Shown: positions 34,172 through 46,383, numbered from the stretch's first letter. The stretch: DNA of 64,000 bases from Isoptericola cucumis (GCF_014635665.1 NZ_BMDG01000013.1:1-64000); one strand, 5' to 3'. Program-made: numbers and translations. The notes: a model not told the origin generated them from the letters alone.

Positions 34172-36082
34172 ATGGAGACCCTGCTGATCGCCGTCGCGTC
34201 CGCCGTGGTCGTCATCGCGGTCACCGCGCTCGCACCCCGCGCCGGGGTCGCCGCCCCGCTGCTCCTCGTGCTGATCGGCGTGGGTGTGAGCTTCGTCCCC
34301 GCGATCCCGGCGATCGAGATCGACCCCGAGGTGATCCTCGCCGGGGTGCTGCCCGCGCTGCTGTACGCGTCGGCGGCGTCGTTCCCGTCGATGGACTTCC
34401 GGCGCGACTTCACGGCGATCGGCGGGATGTCGGTGCTGCTCGTGGTGCTGTCGGCCGCCGTCATGGGGTTCGTCTTCGCGTGGGTGATCCCCGGCGTCGA
34501 CCTGGCGGCCGGCATCGCGCTGGGGGCGATCGTCAGCCCGACCGACGCCGTCGCCACGTCGATCATCAAGAAGCTCGGGGCACCGCAGCGGGTGGTCGTC
34601 ATGCTCGACGGCGAGGGGCTGCTCAACGACGCGACGTCCCTGGTGCTGCTCCGCTCGGCGATCGCGGCCACCGCGGCGAGCGTGTCGTTCTGGGGCGTCG
34701 TCGGGGACTTCGCGCAGGCGGTGCTCGTCGCGGTCGTCTTCGGCCTGGTCGTCGGCTGGGTCGGGTTGCTGGTGCGCAAGCACCTGGAGCACGCCGCGCT
34801 GTCGACGGCGGTGTCGTTCGTCGTGCCGTTCGCCGCCTACCTGCCCGCGGAGGCGCTCGACGCGTCCGGCATCGTGGCGTCCGTCGCGGCGGGGCTCGTC
34901 ACGAGCGCCGGGTCGGCGCGGTTCCTGCGCCCGCAGGACCGCGTCGCGGAGCACAGCAACTGGCGCACGATCGAGACGCTGCTGGAGGGCGGGCTCTTCC
35001 TCGCCATGGGGCTGCAGGTCTTCGGCCTGGTCGAGGAGGTGCGCGCCGAGCACGGGTCGCTGTGGCTCGCGTTCGGCGTCGCCACGCTCGGGGCCGTGGG
35101 GGTGGTGGTGGTGCGGGCGCTGTTCGTGCTGCCGCTGCTGCGCTACCTCGCCCGCAAGCGGGAGCGCGCCGGGCACCTCCGCAGCACGGTGGAGCGCAAC
35201 CAGCAGGTGGTGGCCGCCAAGCTCGAGGCGTTCGCGGACGCCGACGGCGTCCTGACGCCCGACGCCGCCTTCGCGATGGCCCGGTCCATGCGGGACGACG
35301 CCGCGCGGCTGCCCGGCGGGCCCCGCGGCCGGCGAGGGAGGGGCGACGCCGCGCGGCAGCGCCGCCGGATGGAGGCCGCGCGCCGGCGCAAGGACTCGCT
35401 GACCGAGGAGCAGCGGGAGCGGCAGCGCTCGCGGATGACGGCGCGCGCGGCGGAGTTCCGGCGCCGGTTCACGCGGCGGCTGGCCGACGTCGACTACCTG
35501 CTCGCGGCGCCGCTCGGGCCCCGGGAGGGCGTGGTGCTCGTGTGGGCCGGCATGCGCGGCGTCGTGACGCTGGCGGCGGCGCAGACCCTGCCGCCGGACT
35601 TCCCGCAGCGTTCCCTGCTGATCCTCGTGGCCGTCGGGGTGGCGGTCGGGACGCTCCTGGTGCAGGGCGGGACGCTGCCGTGGGTCGTGCGACGTCTCGG
35701 GCTCGCCGGCGTCCCGTCACCCCGGCTGGAGGAGGGGACGGCGGGACTGCGCGAGATCGTCGACGGGACCGCCGGCCGGATGCTCACCGAGCCCGGCCTG
35801 AGCCGCCCCGACGGCTCGCCGTACGCGCCGTACGTCATCGAGCGGGTGCGGGACGTCGTCCTGCGCGACCAGCACGACCAGGACGAGGAGGAGGCGGCCT
35901 CCCACGACCTCCAGGCGCAGTTCTTCGAGCTGCGCCTCGCCGTGATCACGGCCCAGCGCGCGGCCCTCCTCGAGGCCCGCGCGCTGGGGAAGTACGACTC
36001 CGCGCTGCTGCAGCGGTCGCTCGACCTCCTGGACGCCGAGCAGATGGCGGTCGAGATGCGGGGTCACCACACCGGCGACTGA
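34172..36082 (+). CDS. CPA1-type Na+/H+ antiporter
   Basis: 636 residues with about twelve membrane helices. Signature motifs of the NhaP/CPA1 type: GAIVSPTDAVATSIIKKL and DGEGLLNDATSLVLLRS (ion-binding Asn-Asp). A long, highly charged loop (roughly residues 330-435) is inserted before the last membrane helices. The C-terminal ~130 residues are soluble and acidic, with possible coiled coil. ATG at 34172 follows TACGTT (34159-34164) by 7 nt. It exchanges sodium or potassium for protons, for pH and salt balance. Confidence 0.9.
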   Translation: METLLIAVASAVVVIAVTALAPRAGVAAPLLLVLIGVGVSFVPAIPAIEIDPEVILAGVLPALLYASAASFPSMDFRRDFTAIGGMSVLLVVLSAAVMGFVFAWVIPGVDLAAGIALGAIVSPTDAVATSIIKKLGAPQRVVVMLDGEGLLNDATSLVLLRSAIAATAASVSFWGVVGDFAQAVLVAVVFGLVVGWVGLLVRKHLEHAALSTAVSFVVPFAAYLPAEALDASGIVASVAAGLVTSAGSARFLRPQDRVAEHSNWRTIETLLEGGLFLAMGLQVFGLVEEVRAEHGSLWLAFGVATLGAVGVVVVRALFVLPLLRYLARKRERAGHLRSTVERNQQVVAAKLEAFADADGVLTPDAAFAMARSMRDDAARLPGGPRGRRGRGDAARQRRRMEAARRRKDSLTEEQRERQRSRMTARAAEFRRRFTRRLADVDYLLAAPLGPREGVVLVWAGMRGVVTLAAAQTLPPDFPQRSLLILVAVGVAVGTLLVQGGTLPWVVRRLGLAGVPSPRLEEGTAGLREIVDGTAGRMLTEPGLSRPDGSPYAPYVIERVRDVVLRDQHDQDEEEAASHDLQAQFFELRLAVITAQRAALLEARALGKYDSALLQRSLDLLDAEQMAVEMRGHHTGD

Positions 36083-36103
36083 GCCACCGGTCAGGATGAC
36101 GGC

Positions 36104-36913
36104 TCAGGACGACGAGATCTCGCTGCGCGCGACGCGCCACAGCCCGCCCACGAGCGGCGCGACGACCCAGATCGCGGACGCCGACGCGAGCTGTGCCCAG
36201 CCCTGGGCGTCGAGGGCGGCGCCGAACAGCAGCGGTTCGCCGGCGGTGCCGAGGTCGATCCAGGGCAGCGCGTCGGCCAGTCCCGGGACGAGGCCGCCCA
36301 CGATGCCGAACAGGGTCGGCATCAGCAGCAGGGTCACGATCGCCGCGGGGGTGCTGCGCAGCAGCAGCCCGAACCCGACGCCCTGGGCCATGAACAGCAC
36401 GACCGAGATCGCGAGGTAGGCGACGTTCTGCGCGGTGACGTCCCAGGCCGGGTCGGCGTCACGGAAGCTGACGACCACCAGGTGGGCGAGCGCCGCGAGG
36501 CCGACCGCGAGGACCAGCAGGGCGAGCCCGGAGCCGATCGCGCCGACCACCTTGGCGATGCCGACGCGGGTGCGCCGCGGCTCCAGGGTGAACGTGACCA
36601 GCGCGGTGCGCTGCGACCACTCGGACGTCGCCGCCAGCACACCGACGATGGGCAGCAGCATCGCCATCGGGGTGCTCGTCGCGACGAGGAACGCGCTGAA
36701 CGAGTGGTTGCCGCCGTTGACCGCCACCATCACGGCGAGCACGCCGGCGGTGATGAGGGCGATGACGGCCAGCAGCCAGCGGCCGGCGCGCGTGTCGAGC
36801 TGCTTGCGCCACTCGACGAGCGTGAGGGTCGCGAACGTGAGCGGGCGGACCTCCGCCCCGGCGCGCGCGGCGGACCGGGTCGGGGCCTGGGCGGCGGGGG
36901 TCGTGGCGGTCAT
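36104..36913 (-). CDS. ABC-2 type transporter permease
   Basis: 269 residues, six predicted membrane helices, with a Thr/Ala/Pro-rich start and EWRKQLDTRAGRWLLAVIALI leading into the first helix, the pattern of ABC-2 permeases of drug or lantibiotic exporters. The second of two genes: its ATG overlaps the stop of the ATPase gene. Together they export an unknown substrate. Divergent from a sensor kinase/regulator pair that probably controls them. Confidence 0.88.
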   Translation of the reverse strand: MTATTPAAQAPTRSAARAGAEVRPLTFATLTLVEWRKQLDTRAGRWLLAVIALITAGVLAVMVAVNGGNHSFSAFLVATSTPMAMLLPIVGVLAATSEWSQRTALVTFTLEPRRTRVGIAKVVGAIGSGLALLVLAVGLAALAHLVVVSFRDADPAWDVTAQNVAYLAISVVLFMAQGVGFGLLLRSTPAAIVTLLLMPTLFGIVGGLVPGLADALPWIDLGTAGEPLLFGAALDAQGWAQLASASAIWVVAPLVGGLWRVARSEISSS

Positions 36914-37833
36914 GCCGGCACCTCCTGACGGGTGTGGACGGTCGCGGACTCGCGCGCGTCGTCGGCGGTGAGCTCGAGGAAGAGCTCCTCGAGCCCGCGC
37001 GAGTCCGCGGCACGCAGCTCGGCGAGCACGACGCCCGCCGCCGCGGCCGCGCGGCCCACGTCCAGCGGCTCGGCCTCGACGGCCAGGCCGCCGGTCGTGA
37101 GCGCCTCGACGCCGACGTCCGCGCGCCGCAGGGCCTCGGCGAGCGCGGCGTCGTCGGTGGAGCGCACGAACGCGCCCGCCTGCCGCAGCAGCTCCTCCTT
37201 GGTGCCCTGCGCGACGATGCGGCCGCGGCCGATGACGACGAGCCGGTCCGCGACCTGCTCCATCTCGCGCAGCAGGTGCGACGACAGCAGCACGGTGCCG
37301 CCGCGGCCGGCGAAGTCGTGCAGGAGGTCGCGCATCCAGCGGATCCCGGCGGGGTCGAGGCCGTTGGCCGGCTCGTCGAGGATCAGCACCTCCGGGTCGC
37401 CGAGCAGCGCCGACGCGAGGCCGAGCCGCTGCCGCATGCCGAGGGAGTACTGCCCGACGCGGCGGGCGGCCTCGCGCTGGGTGAGGCCGACGACGTCGAG
37501 CGTCGAGTCGATGCGGGCGCGGTCGACGCCGGTCATCATCGCGGCCAGGGTCAGGACCTCGCGGCCGGTGCGGCCGGAGTGCTGGGCGGCGGCGTCGAGC
37601 AGCACGCCGACGCGGCGGCCGGGGTTGCTGAGCGCGGTGAACGGCTTGCCGAGCACGCGGGCGCTGCCCGACGTCGCCGGGGTCAGGCCGCAGATCATGC
37701 GCATGGTCGTGGACTTCCCCGCGCCGTTCGGCCCGAGGAAGCCGGTGACGTGGCCCGGTTCGACGGTGAACGACACGTCGTCCACAGCCGCGACGGGGCC
37801 GTATCTCTTGGTCAGGTGCTCCACGGTGATCAT
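36910..37833 (-). CDS. ABC-2 type transporter ATP-binding protein
   Basis: 307 residues from the ATG at 37833 (MITVEHLTKRYGPVAAVDDV). Walker A GPNGAGKSTT, signature YSLGMRQRLGLASALLG, Walker B VLILDEPANGLDP and the switch His in LSSHLLREMEQV. It is in the multidrug/lantibiotic self-protection exporter group (BcrA-like). The residues after 220 form the usual regulatory extension. Divergent from the kinase gene at 38006, with several inverted repeats between, and coupled to the permease by a 4-bp overlap. Confidence 0.93.
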   Translation of the reverse strand: MITVEHLTKRYGPVAAVDDVSFTVEPGHVTGFLGPNGAGKSTTMRMICGLTPATSGSARVLGKPFTALSNPGRRVGVLLDAAAQHSGRTGREVLTLAAMMTGVDRARIDSTLDVVGLTQREAARRVGQYSLGMRQRLGLASALLGDPEVLILDEPANGLDPAGIRWMRDLLHDFAGRGGTVLLSSHLLREMEQVADRLVVIGRGRIVAQGTKEELLRQAGAFVRSTDDAALAEALRRADVGVEALTTGGLAVEAEPLDVGRAAAAAGVVLAELRAADSRGLEELFLELTADDARESATVHTRQEVPA

Positions 37834-37915
37834 GCCCCTACGCTCCCGTGGCGGCGGGGGCCCGCGCGTCGGCCGGAAGGATGGAGTCCGGGGGCCCGGG
37901 CGGACCTGCGGTGAC

Positions 37916-37968
37916 GCCCGGGTCATCCCTTCGGACGACCCGGGCACCGCCGGTCGTCGCCCGACGAC
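37916..37968. promoter_or_regulatory. cluster of inverted repeats between exporter and kinase genes
   Basis: GCCCGGGTC (37916-37924) and GACCCGGGC (37937-37945) are perfect 9-bp arms. Nested within is GTCATCC-CTTC-GGACGAC (37922-37939, one mismatch). GTCGTCG-CC-CGACGAC follows at 37953-37968. They lie upstream of the TAGTCT -10 (37994-37999) of the kinase gene and are likely binding sites of the neighbouring LuxR-type regulator; this is inferred. Confidence 0.5.
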
Positions 37969-38005
37969 GGATGCCCGGGCTCCGCCGTGTGCCTAGTCTC
38001 GGTGC

Positions 38006-39217
38006 ATGCCCGACCCCGCATCCGCCCGCGCTCCCGCTCGCTCGCGGGCCGCCCACGTGTGGGGCGAGGTGTGGCGGGTGCTCCTGGCGGCGTTCGCCGG
38101 CTTGGTCGGCCTGCTCGCCATCGCGTGGGAGTACGACACCGGACAGCGGGTGTTCCCGCCGGACCTGTGGGCGGTGGACTTCCTTGTCGGCTTGTGCGGG
38201 CTGCCCTTGCTCCTGCTGCGCCGACGGGCGCCCCTGACGATCGCGCTGCTGCTCGCGGCAGCGAGCGCCGTGTCGATCACGGTGGTGGGGGCCTCGGCGA
38301 TCGCCGCGATCTCCCTGGCGACGACGCGCCGGTGGTGGGCGATCGTGGGCCTGGGCGTGGTCTTCAACGTGGCGGGCTGGGTCTACGGGAGGACGCACCC
38401 GCCGACCGACGGCTACGGCCCACTGTTCGACGTGATCGCGGGCACGCTGTCGTACGCGCTGCTGGTGTGGATCGGCGCGTACATCGGCCTGCGCCGCGAG
38501 CACCTGCAGTCGTTGCGGGAGCGGGCGGAGACGGCGGAGCGCGAGCAGACGAGCCGCGTCGCGCAGGCGCGGTCCACCGAGCGGGCGCGCATCGCGCGCG
38601 AGATGCACGACGTCCTCGCCCACCGCATGTCGCTCGTGGCGATGCACGCCGGGGCGCTCGCGTACCGCACGGACCTGCCGCCCGAGAAGGTGGCGGAGAC
38701 CGCGGGGGTGGTGCAGTCGAACGCGCACGCGGCGCTGACCGAGCTCCGCGAGGTGCTCGGGGTGCTGCGTGACCCGTCGGCGGATCCGGTCGAGGCCGGG
38801 CCGGAGGCCCCGCAGCCGACCCTGGAGGACCTGGACGACCTGCTGGCCGAGGCCCGTGCGAGCGGCGTCGAGGTGCACCTGGTGCGGGCCGTGGGGTCGC
38901 TCGACGGCCTGGCGGAGTCGGTGAGCCGGCACGCCTACCGCATCGTCCAGGAGGGCCTGACGAACGCGCGCAAGCACGCGCCGTGGGCGCCGGTCACGGT
39001 ACGCGTGGAGGGGGCGCCCGGCGAGGGCCTGGAGCTCCGGGTGCGCAACCCCGTGCGTACGGTCGGCCCGGCACGGGAGCCCGAACCCGTGCCCCCGGCG
39101 TCCGGCCTCGGCCTGCTGGGGCTGGCCGAGCGGGCCGAGCTGAGCGGTGGGCGCCTCGTGTACGGACAGGCGGGCGGCGCGTTCGTCCTGCACGCCTGGC
39201 TACCGTGGGCGTCATGA
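38006..39217 (+). CDS. two-component sensor histidine kinase (NarL/DesK type)
   Basis: 403 residues. About four to five membrane helices, then a short coiled coil, HisKA_3 with phospho-acceptor His201 in RIAREMHDVLAHRMSLVAMH, N box YRIVQEGLTNARKHAP and G box GLGLLGLAERAEL. ATG at 38006 follows TAGTCT by 6 nt, so the mRNA is probably leaderless. It overlaps the regulator gene by 4 bp and is divergent from the exporter genes, whose expression it probably controls in response to membrane or antibiotic stress. Confidence 0.94.
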   Translation: MPDPASARAPARSRAAHVWGEVWRVLLAAFAGLVGLLAIAWEYDTGQRVFPPDLWAVDFLVGLCGLPLLLLRRRAPLTIALLLAAASAVSITVVGASAIAAISLATTRRWWAIVGLGVVFNVAGWVYGRTHPPTDGYGPLFDVIAGTLSYALLVWIGAYIGLRREHLQSLRERAETAEREQTSRVAQARSTERARIAREMHDVLAHRMSLVAMHAGALAYRTDLPPEKVAETAGVVQSNAHAALTELREVLGVLRDPSADPVEAGPEAPQPTLEDLDDLLAEARASGVEVHLVRAVGSLDGLAESVSRHAYRIVQEGLTNARKHAPWAPVTVRVEGAPGEGLELRVRNPVRTVGPAREPEPVPPASGLGLLGLAERAELSGGRLVYGQAGGAFVLHAWLPWAS

Positions 39218-39900
39218 CCGACACGGTGACCGACATCGACGCCTCCTCGACGACGCGCGTCGTGCTCGTCGACGACGACCCGCTGGTGCGTTCCGGCCTG
39301 CGGCTCATCCTCGGCGGCGGGCCGGGCCTCGACGTCGTCGCGGAGGCGGGTGACGGGCTGGAGGCGCTCGACGTCGTCGCCCGGGAGCAGCCCGACGTCG
39401 TGCTCATGGACATCCGGATGCCGCGGCTGGACGGCATCGAGGCGACCCGGCGCCTCGTGGCCGGCGGGACCTCCCGCGTCATCGTGCTCACGACCTTCGA
39501 CACCGACGACATGATCCTCGAGGCGCTGCGCGCGGGGGCGGCGGGCTTCCTCCTCAAGGACACGCCGCCCGACCGGCTCGTGGCCGCCGTGCAGGCGGCC
39601 GCGGCGGGCGAGCCGACGCTGTCGCCCCGGGTCGCCGAGCAGCTCATCACCGCCGTCACCCGCGGCTCCGCGCCGGACGGGCGACGGGTCGCCGCGGCGC
39701 GCGTCGCGGGGCTCACCGACCGGGAGCGGGACGTGGCGCTCGCCGTCGGGCGGGGACTGTCCAACGCGGAGATCGCCGCCGAGCTCTACATGAGCGTCCC
39801 GACGGTCAAGACGCACGTCTCGCGCATCCTCACCAAGCTCGACGCCGCCAACCGCGTCCAGGCCGCGATCGTGGTGCACGACGCCGGCCTCGCCGGCTGA
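39214..39900 (+). CDS. response regulator, NarL/FixJ (LuxR-HTH) family
   Basis: 228 residues. Receiver with phospho-acceptor Asp66 (VVLMDIRMPRLDG) and LKD switch residues in FLLKDTPP; C-terminal HTH with [20 protein letters not shown] and VKTHVSRILTKLDAANR. ATG at 39214 overlaps the kinase stop (ATGA). Its likely targets are the inverted repeats at 37916-37968 in the divergent promoter region. Confidence 0.94.
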   Translation: MTDTVTDIDASSTTRVVLVDDDPLVRSGLRLILGGGPGLDVVAEAGDGLEALDVVAREQPDVVLMDIRMPRLDGIEATRRLVAGGTSRVIVLTTFDTDDMILEALRAGAAGFLLKDTPPDRLVAAVQAAAAGEPTLSPRVAEQLITAVTRGSAPDGRRVAAARVAGLTDRERDVALAVGRGLSNAEIAAELYMSVPTVKTHVSRILTKLDAANRVQAAIVVHDAGLAG

Positions 39901-40190
39901 CCGTCCGTCGGCTCCCGTCGGCCCCCCGTCGGCCCCCCGTCGGCGGGGAGAGGTCGTTTCGGCCACTGTCGGATCTCCGGGATCCGCGTCGGCCAGGCGG
40001 CACCGATTCCGGTCGCGCGGGCGCTTCCCGCCCAGCCTGACGGATTCCCGGCTTCCGGGAACTGCCCGCACGCCGGGATCGGGTGCTGCTGCGGTGTCGG
40101 CGTCCCCGCCGGGCCGACAGGCGGCGAAACGCAACCCCCGTGCCTCCGCGCTCGCGAGGGCCGGCCGCCGGCTCGACTCCTGCGGGCAGC

Positions 40191-40586
40191 TCACCAGGGC
40201 ACGATCCCGCGGAGGTTGGGCGCCTCGACGAGGAGATCGACGATCCGGCAGCCGAAGAGCCGGGCGATCTGACCGATCTGGTCCAGGCTCCACGGCACCT
40301 GGCCCGTGAACCGGGCCGAGACGGCAGTGCGCGACATCCCCAGCTCCCACGCCAGCTGCTGCTGGGAGATCCCGCGCCGGGCGCTCTCGAGCCGGACGGC
40401 GCCCGCCGCGACCATCGCCAGCCCGTCCTCGCGGAGCGTCGGCGCGCGGCGGCGGCGATCCCGCGGGGCACCCGGGCCCCCTTCGGCGTCGTCGATGTCG
40501 ACGACGAGCTCGGAGTCGGGCAACGGCCGGATGCCGAGCCGAGCGGAGGCGGACGGGACGGCGGCAGTGCGGGCGGGCCTCGTCAT
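40191..40586 (-). CDS. XRE-type helix-turn-helix protein
   Basis: 131 residues from the ATG at 40586. The C-terminal half is an XRE helix-turn-helix: GISQQQLAWELGMSRTAVSARFTGQ followed by DQIGQIARLFGCRIVDLLVE. The N-terminal ~60 residues are charged and probably disordered. The start is uncertain (in-frame starts at 40598 and 40646 also exist). There is no adjacent toxin or phage gene. The 290 bp before 40191, downstream of this gene, hold only a short ccccccgtcgg repeat (about 39906-39945). Confidence 0.7.
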   Translation of the reverse strand: MTRPARTAAVPSASARLGIRPLPDSELVVDIDDAEGGPGAPRDRRRRAPTLREDGLAMVAAGAVRLESARRGISQQQLAWELGMSRTAVSARFTGQVPWSLDQIGQIARLFGCRIVDLLVEAPNLRGIVPW

Positions 40587-40664
40587 GCCAGGCAGCATGC
40601 CCGTCACGGCGGCAGGACGTCGTCCGTCGTCCACAAGCAGGTGCAAGGACGGGTGCGTGCGTCG

Positions 40665-41456
40665 TCAGGCGGTCAGGCGCTCCCGCAGCCAGGCGATGTC
40701 GGGGCCCATGTCGCCGTGCGTCTCGCAGACGACCGGGGCGCCGGCCGCGGCGATCACGCCGACGAGCTGCTCGGCGGGGATGTTGCCGTCGCCGAAGTGG
40801 GCGTGCCGGTCGGCGCCGGAGCCCGCGGCGTCGCGGGAGTCGTTGGCGTGCACGAGGTCGATGCGCCCGGTGATCGCGCGGATGTCGTCCGCGGCCGTGG
40901 CGAGGTCGATCCCGCCGGCCCAGGCGTGACAGGTGTCGAGCGTGAACCCGACGTTCTCCGCACCGTTCGCCTGCATCACGGCGGCCCACAGCTGCTCGAT
41001 CCGCTCGAGCCGGCGCGCCATCGAGTGGTCGCCGCCGGCCGTGTTCTCGATGAGCACCGGCACGTCGGTCTCGAGCGCGTCGATCGCCTTGCGCCAGTTG
41101 TCGAAGCCGGTGGCCGGGTCGTCGTTCGCCGTCACGTGGCCGCCGTGCACCACCACGCCCTTGGCCCCGATCGCCTCGGCCCCGGTCATGATCTGCTGCA
41201 GCAGCTTGCGGCTCGGGATGCGGATCCGGTTGTTCGTCGACGCGACGTTGATGACGTACGGCGCGTGCACGTAGACGTCGAGGCCGGCGGCCGTCGTCTC
41301 CTCCCGGAACGCCTCGGCACCGCCCGGGTGGTCGAGCGGCGGCACCTTCCACGCCTGCGGGTCGGACAGGAACACCTGCACCACGTCCGCCCCGATCCGC
41401 TTCGCCTCCGCGACGGCGTCGGTCCGGTCGACGTGGGCCCCGATCTTCACGCTCAT
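40665..41456 (-). CDS. nfo: deoxyribonuclease IV (AP endonuclease family 2)
   Basis: 263 residues in a TIM barrel with the zinc-binding His, Glu and Asp residues of endonuclease [14 protein letters not shown] at the start, [25 protein letters not shown], and [20 protein letters not shown] near the end. It cuts DNA at abasic sites and removes 3' blocks in base-excision repair. Its upstream region is shared with the divergent pyridoxal-kinase gene, 48 bp between the starts. It lies after the XRE gene on the same strand. Confidence 0.93.
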   Translation of the reverse strand: MSVKIGAHVDRTDAVAEAKRIGADVVQVFLSDPQAWKVPPLDHPGGAEAFREETTAAGLDVYVHAPYVINVASTNNRIRIPSRKLLQQIMTGAEAIGAKGVVVHGGHVTANDDPATGFDNWRKAIDALETDVPVLIENTAGGDHSMARRLERIEQLWAAVMQANGAENVGFTLDTCHAWAGGIDLATAADDIRAITGRIDLVHANDSRDAAGSGADRHAHFGDGNIPAEQLVGVIAAAGAPVVCETHGDMGPDIAWLRERLTA

Positions 41457-41504
41457 GCCCTCACCCTACGGACTGGTGCTGACAGCGTCGTAGGCTGGGC
41501 CACC

Positions 41505-42329
41505 ATGAGCTCTACGCCGCCGCTCGCGTACGTCATCGCCGGTTCCGAGGCCACGGGTGGGGCCGGCATCCAGGCCGACCTCAAGACCTTCCAGCAGCTG
41601 GGCGCCTACGGCGTCGGCACGCTGACCTGCATCGTCTCGTTCGACCCGAAGCACGACTGGGGCCACCGGTTCGTGCCGGTCGACCCGCAGGTCATCGCGG
41701 ACCAGGTCGAGGCCGCCACGTCGACGCACGCGCTCGACGTCGTGAAGGTCGGCATGCTGGGCACGCCCGCGACGATCGACGTCGTCGCCCGCTCCCTCGA
41801 GGCGCAGCCGTGGCGGCACGTGGTGCTCGACCCGGTGCTGATCTGCAAGGGGCAGGAGCCCGGCGCCGCCCTCGACACCGACACCGCGCTGCGTGAGCGC
41901 GTGCTGCCGCTCGCGACGGTGGTGACGCCCAACCTCTTCGAGGCGAAGACCCTCGCCGGCATGGACGACATCACCACCGTCGACGAGCTCGCCGAGGCCG
42001 CCCGCCGCATCCACGCCCTCCTCGACACCGGCCGCGGACCGCGCTACGTCGTCGCCAAGGGCGGGGTCGAGCTCGCCGGCCCGGACGCCGTCGACGTGCT
42101 GTTCGACGGCGAGGAGGTCACCGTCCTCGCCGTCCCCAAGGTCGGCGAGGAGCGCGTCTCGGGCGCCGGCTGCACGTTCGCCGCCGCGATTACGGCGGAG
42201 CTCGCCAAGGGCACCGACGTCCGCGCCGCCGTCCAGGTCGCCAAGGACATGGTCACCCGCGGCATCGAGGCCCGCGTCGAGGCGCGCACCCCCTTCGACA
42301 CGGTGTGGCAGGGCGCCTACACCGGCTGA
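41505..42329 (+). CDS. pyridoxal / hydroxymethylpyrimidine kinase (PfkB-like)
   Basis: 274 residues. IAGSEATGGAGIQADLKTFQ is the N-terminal signature of the ThiD/PdxK group; VLDPVLICKG, VVTPNLFEAKTL and VSGAGCTFAAAI are the substrate, nucleotide and anion-hole motifs. The final GAGCTF replaces the GTGCTL of classical ThiD, which fits the PdxK-like branch that salvages vitamin B6, though I cannot exclude hydroxymethylpyrimidine. ATG at 41505 follows TAGGCT (41491-41496) by 8 nt. It stands alone, without thiamine genes nearby. Confidence 0.88.
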   Translation: MSSTPPLAYVIAGSEATGGAGIQADLKTFQQLGAYGVGTLTCIVSFDPKHDWGHRFVPVDPQVIADQVEAATSTHALDVVKVGMLGTPATIDVVARSLEAQPWRHVVLDPVLICKGQEPGAALDTDTALRERVLPLATVVTPNLFEAKTLAGMDDITTVDELAEAARRIHALLDTGRGPRYVVAKGGVELAGPDAVDVLFDGEEVTVLAVPKVGEERVSGAGCTFAAAITAELAKGTDVRAAVQVAKDMVTRGIEARVEARTPFDTVWQGAYTG

Positions 42330-42433
42330 CGCCGCAGGTGAGGGCCGCGGGGGCGGCGCCGCCGTGAGGCATCGGGGTCACCTGGCGGACGCCATGAACG
42401 CCTCAAGCCCGGTTCGGCTTACCCTCTAGTCCC

Positions 42434-45160
<2,727 letters not shown>

Positions 45161-45207
45161 CGACAAAAGCGCTGGTCGCCCGGCCGGGACGCTGCGACGC
45201 TGGGCGC

Positions 45208-46383
45208 ATGCCACGTCGCCCCGCCCACATCGCCATGGTCGGCGTCCCGGCCGTCAGCCACGTCCTGCCGAGCCTCGAGATCATCCGGGAGCTCGTCGCC
45301 CGCGGCCACCGGGTCACGTACGCGAACGACGCCCCGGTGGCCGACCTCGTCGCGTCCACCGGGGCCGAGCTGGTGCCGGTCACGTCGACGTTGCCGGTCG
45401 CCGACAACGACTGGCCCGAGGACGCCATCGGCGCGATGGAGACGTTCCTCGACGACCAGATCCAGGCGCTGCCGCAGCTGCACGCGTTCTACGACGACGA
45501 CCCGGCCGACCTCTACCTGTACGACATCGGCGGGTACTCGGCGCGGGCGCTCGGCGAGTCGCAGGGGAGGCCGGTGGTCCAGCTGTCGCCGACGTTCGTC
45601 GCCTGGGACGGCTACGCCGAGGAGGTGGCGGCGCCCCTGTGGCAGCTCCCGGGGGCCGACGCGTACCGGGAGAAGTTCGCCCGGTGGCTCGCGACGAACG
45701 GGGCCACCACGACGGACGTGGACGTCTTCCCCGGAGCGCCCGGCACGGTACTCGCGACCATCCCGAAGGCGATGCAGCCGGAGGCCGAGCGGGTCGACAC
45801 CGGCACGGTCACGTTCGTCGGCCCCTGCTTCGACGTCCGCGCCGCGGAGGAGGAGTGGCGCCGGCCGGCCGGTGCGCAGAAGGTCCTGCTGATCTCCCTC
45901 GGCTCCGCGTACACCCGCCAGCCGGAGTTCTACCGTCGGTGCCTCGCGGCGTTCGGCGACCTGCCCGGCTGGCACGTCGTGCTGCAGATCGGCAAGTACC
46001 TCGAGGCGGCCGACCTCGGCGAGCTCCCGTCGAACGTCGAGGTGCACTCGTGGGTCCCGCAGCGGGCGATCCTGGAGCAGGCGGACGCCTTCGTCACCCA
46101 CGCCGGGATGGGCGGCAGCAGCGAGGGGCTGCTCGCCGGCGTCGCGATGATCGCGGTGCCGCAGGCCGTCGACCAGTTCATGAACGCCGACCGGCTCGTC
46201 GAGCTCGGCGTCGCGCGCCGGATCGACACCGACGACGCGACGGCCGACGCGCTGCGCTCGGCCCTGCTCGGGCTCGCCGCCGACCCCGAGGTGGCCCGCC
46301 GGTCCGCGCAGCTGCGGGCCGAGGTCCGGGCCGAGGGCGGCACGACCCGCGCCGCGGACCTGATCGAGGGCATGCTCGGCTGA
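45208..46383 (+). CDS. macrolide-type (MGT) GT1 glycosyltransferase
   Basis: 391 residues, GT-B fold. The N-terminal domain has the catalytic His near residue 16 (VPAVSHVLPSLEI); the C-terminal domain has WVPQRAILEQADAFVTHAGMGGSSEG and VPQAVDQFMNADRL, the sugar-nucleotide binding motif of the MGT/OleD group. Relatives attach glucose to macrolides or to the cell's own secondary metabolites, which can inactivate antibiotics. The acceptor is unknown. ATG at 45208 follows GACGCT by 6 nt. There are no biosynthetic genes nearby, so self-resistance to imported macrolides is one reading. Confidence 0.9.
   Translation: MPRRPAHIAMVGVPAVSHVLPSLEIIRELVARGHRVTYANDAPVADLVASTGAELVPVTSTLPVADNDWPEDAIGAMETFLDDQIQALPQLHAFYDDDPADLYLYDIGGYSARALGESQGRPVVQLSPTFVAWDGYAEEVAAPLWQLPGADAYREKFARWLATNGATTTDVDVFPGAPGTVLATIPKAMQPEAERVDTGTVTFVGPCFDVRAAEEEWRRPAGAQKVLLISLGSAYTRQPEFYRRCLAAFGDLPGWHVVLQIGKYLEAADLGELPSNVEVHSWVPQRAILEQADAFVTHAGMGGSSEGLLAGVAMIAVPQAVDQFMNADRLVELGVARRIDTDDATADALRSALLGLAADPEVARRSAQLRAEVRAEGGTTRAADLIEGMLG

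Noticed and set aside
36079-36107. CTGAGCC/GGCTCAG arms between antiporter and permease genes as the same operator as in cydAB
   Set aside because: The arms overlap the stop codon context of both genes, where tgagcc is common in this genome; only seven bases match.
40083-41504. Long open frames antisense to DNase IV and others
   Set aside because: They are by-products of high GC in the third codon position; the recognisable proteins lie on the opposite strand.
45161-46383. A biosynthetic gene cluster around the glycosyltransferase
   Set aside because: Neighbours are PEP carboxylase and a VOC protein; no polyketide, peptide or sugar-nucleotide genes are near.
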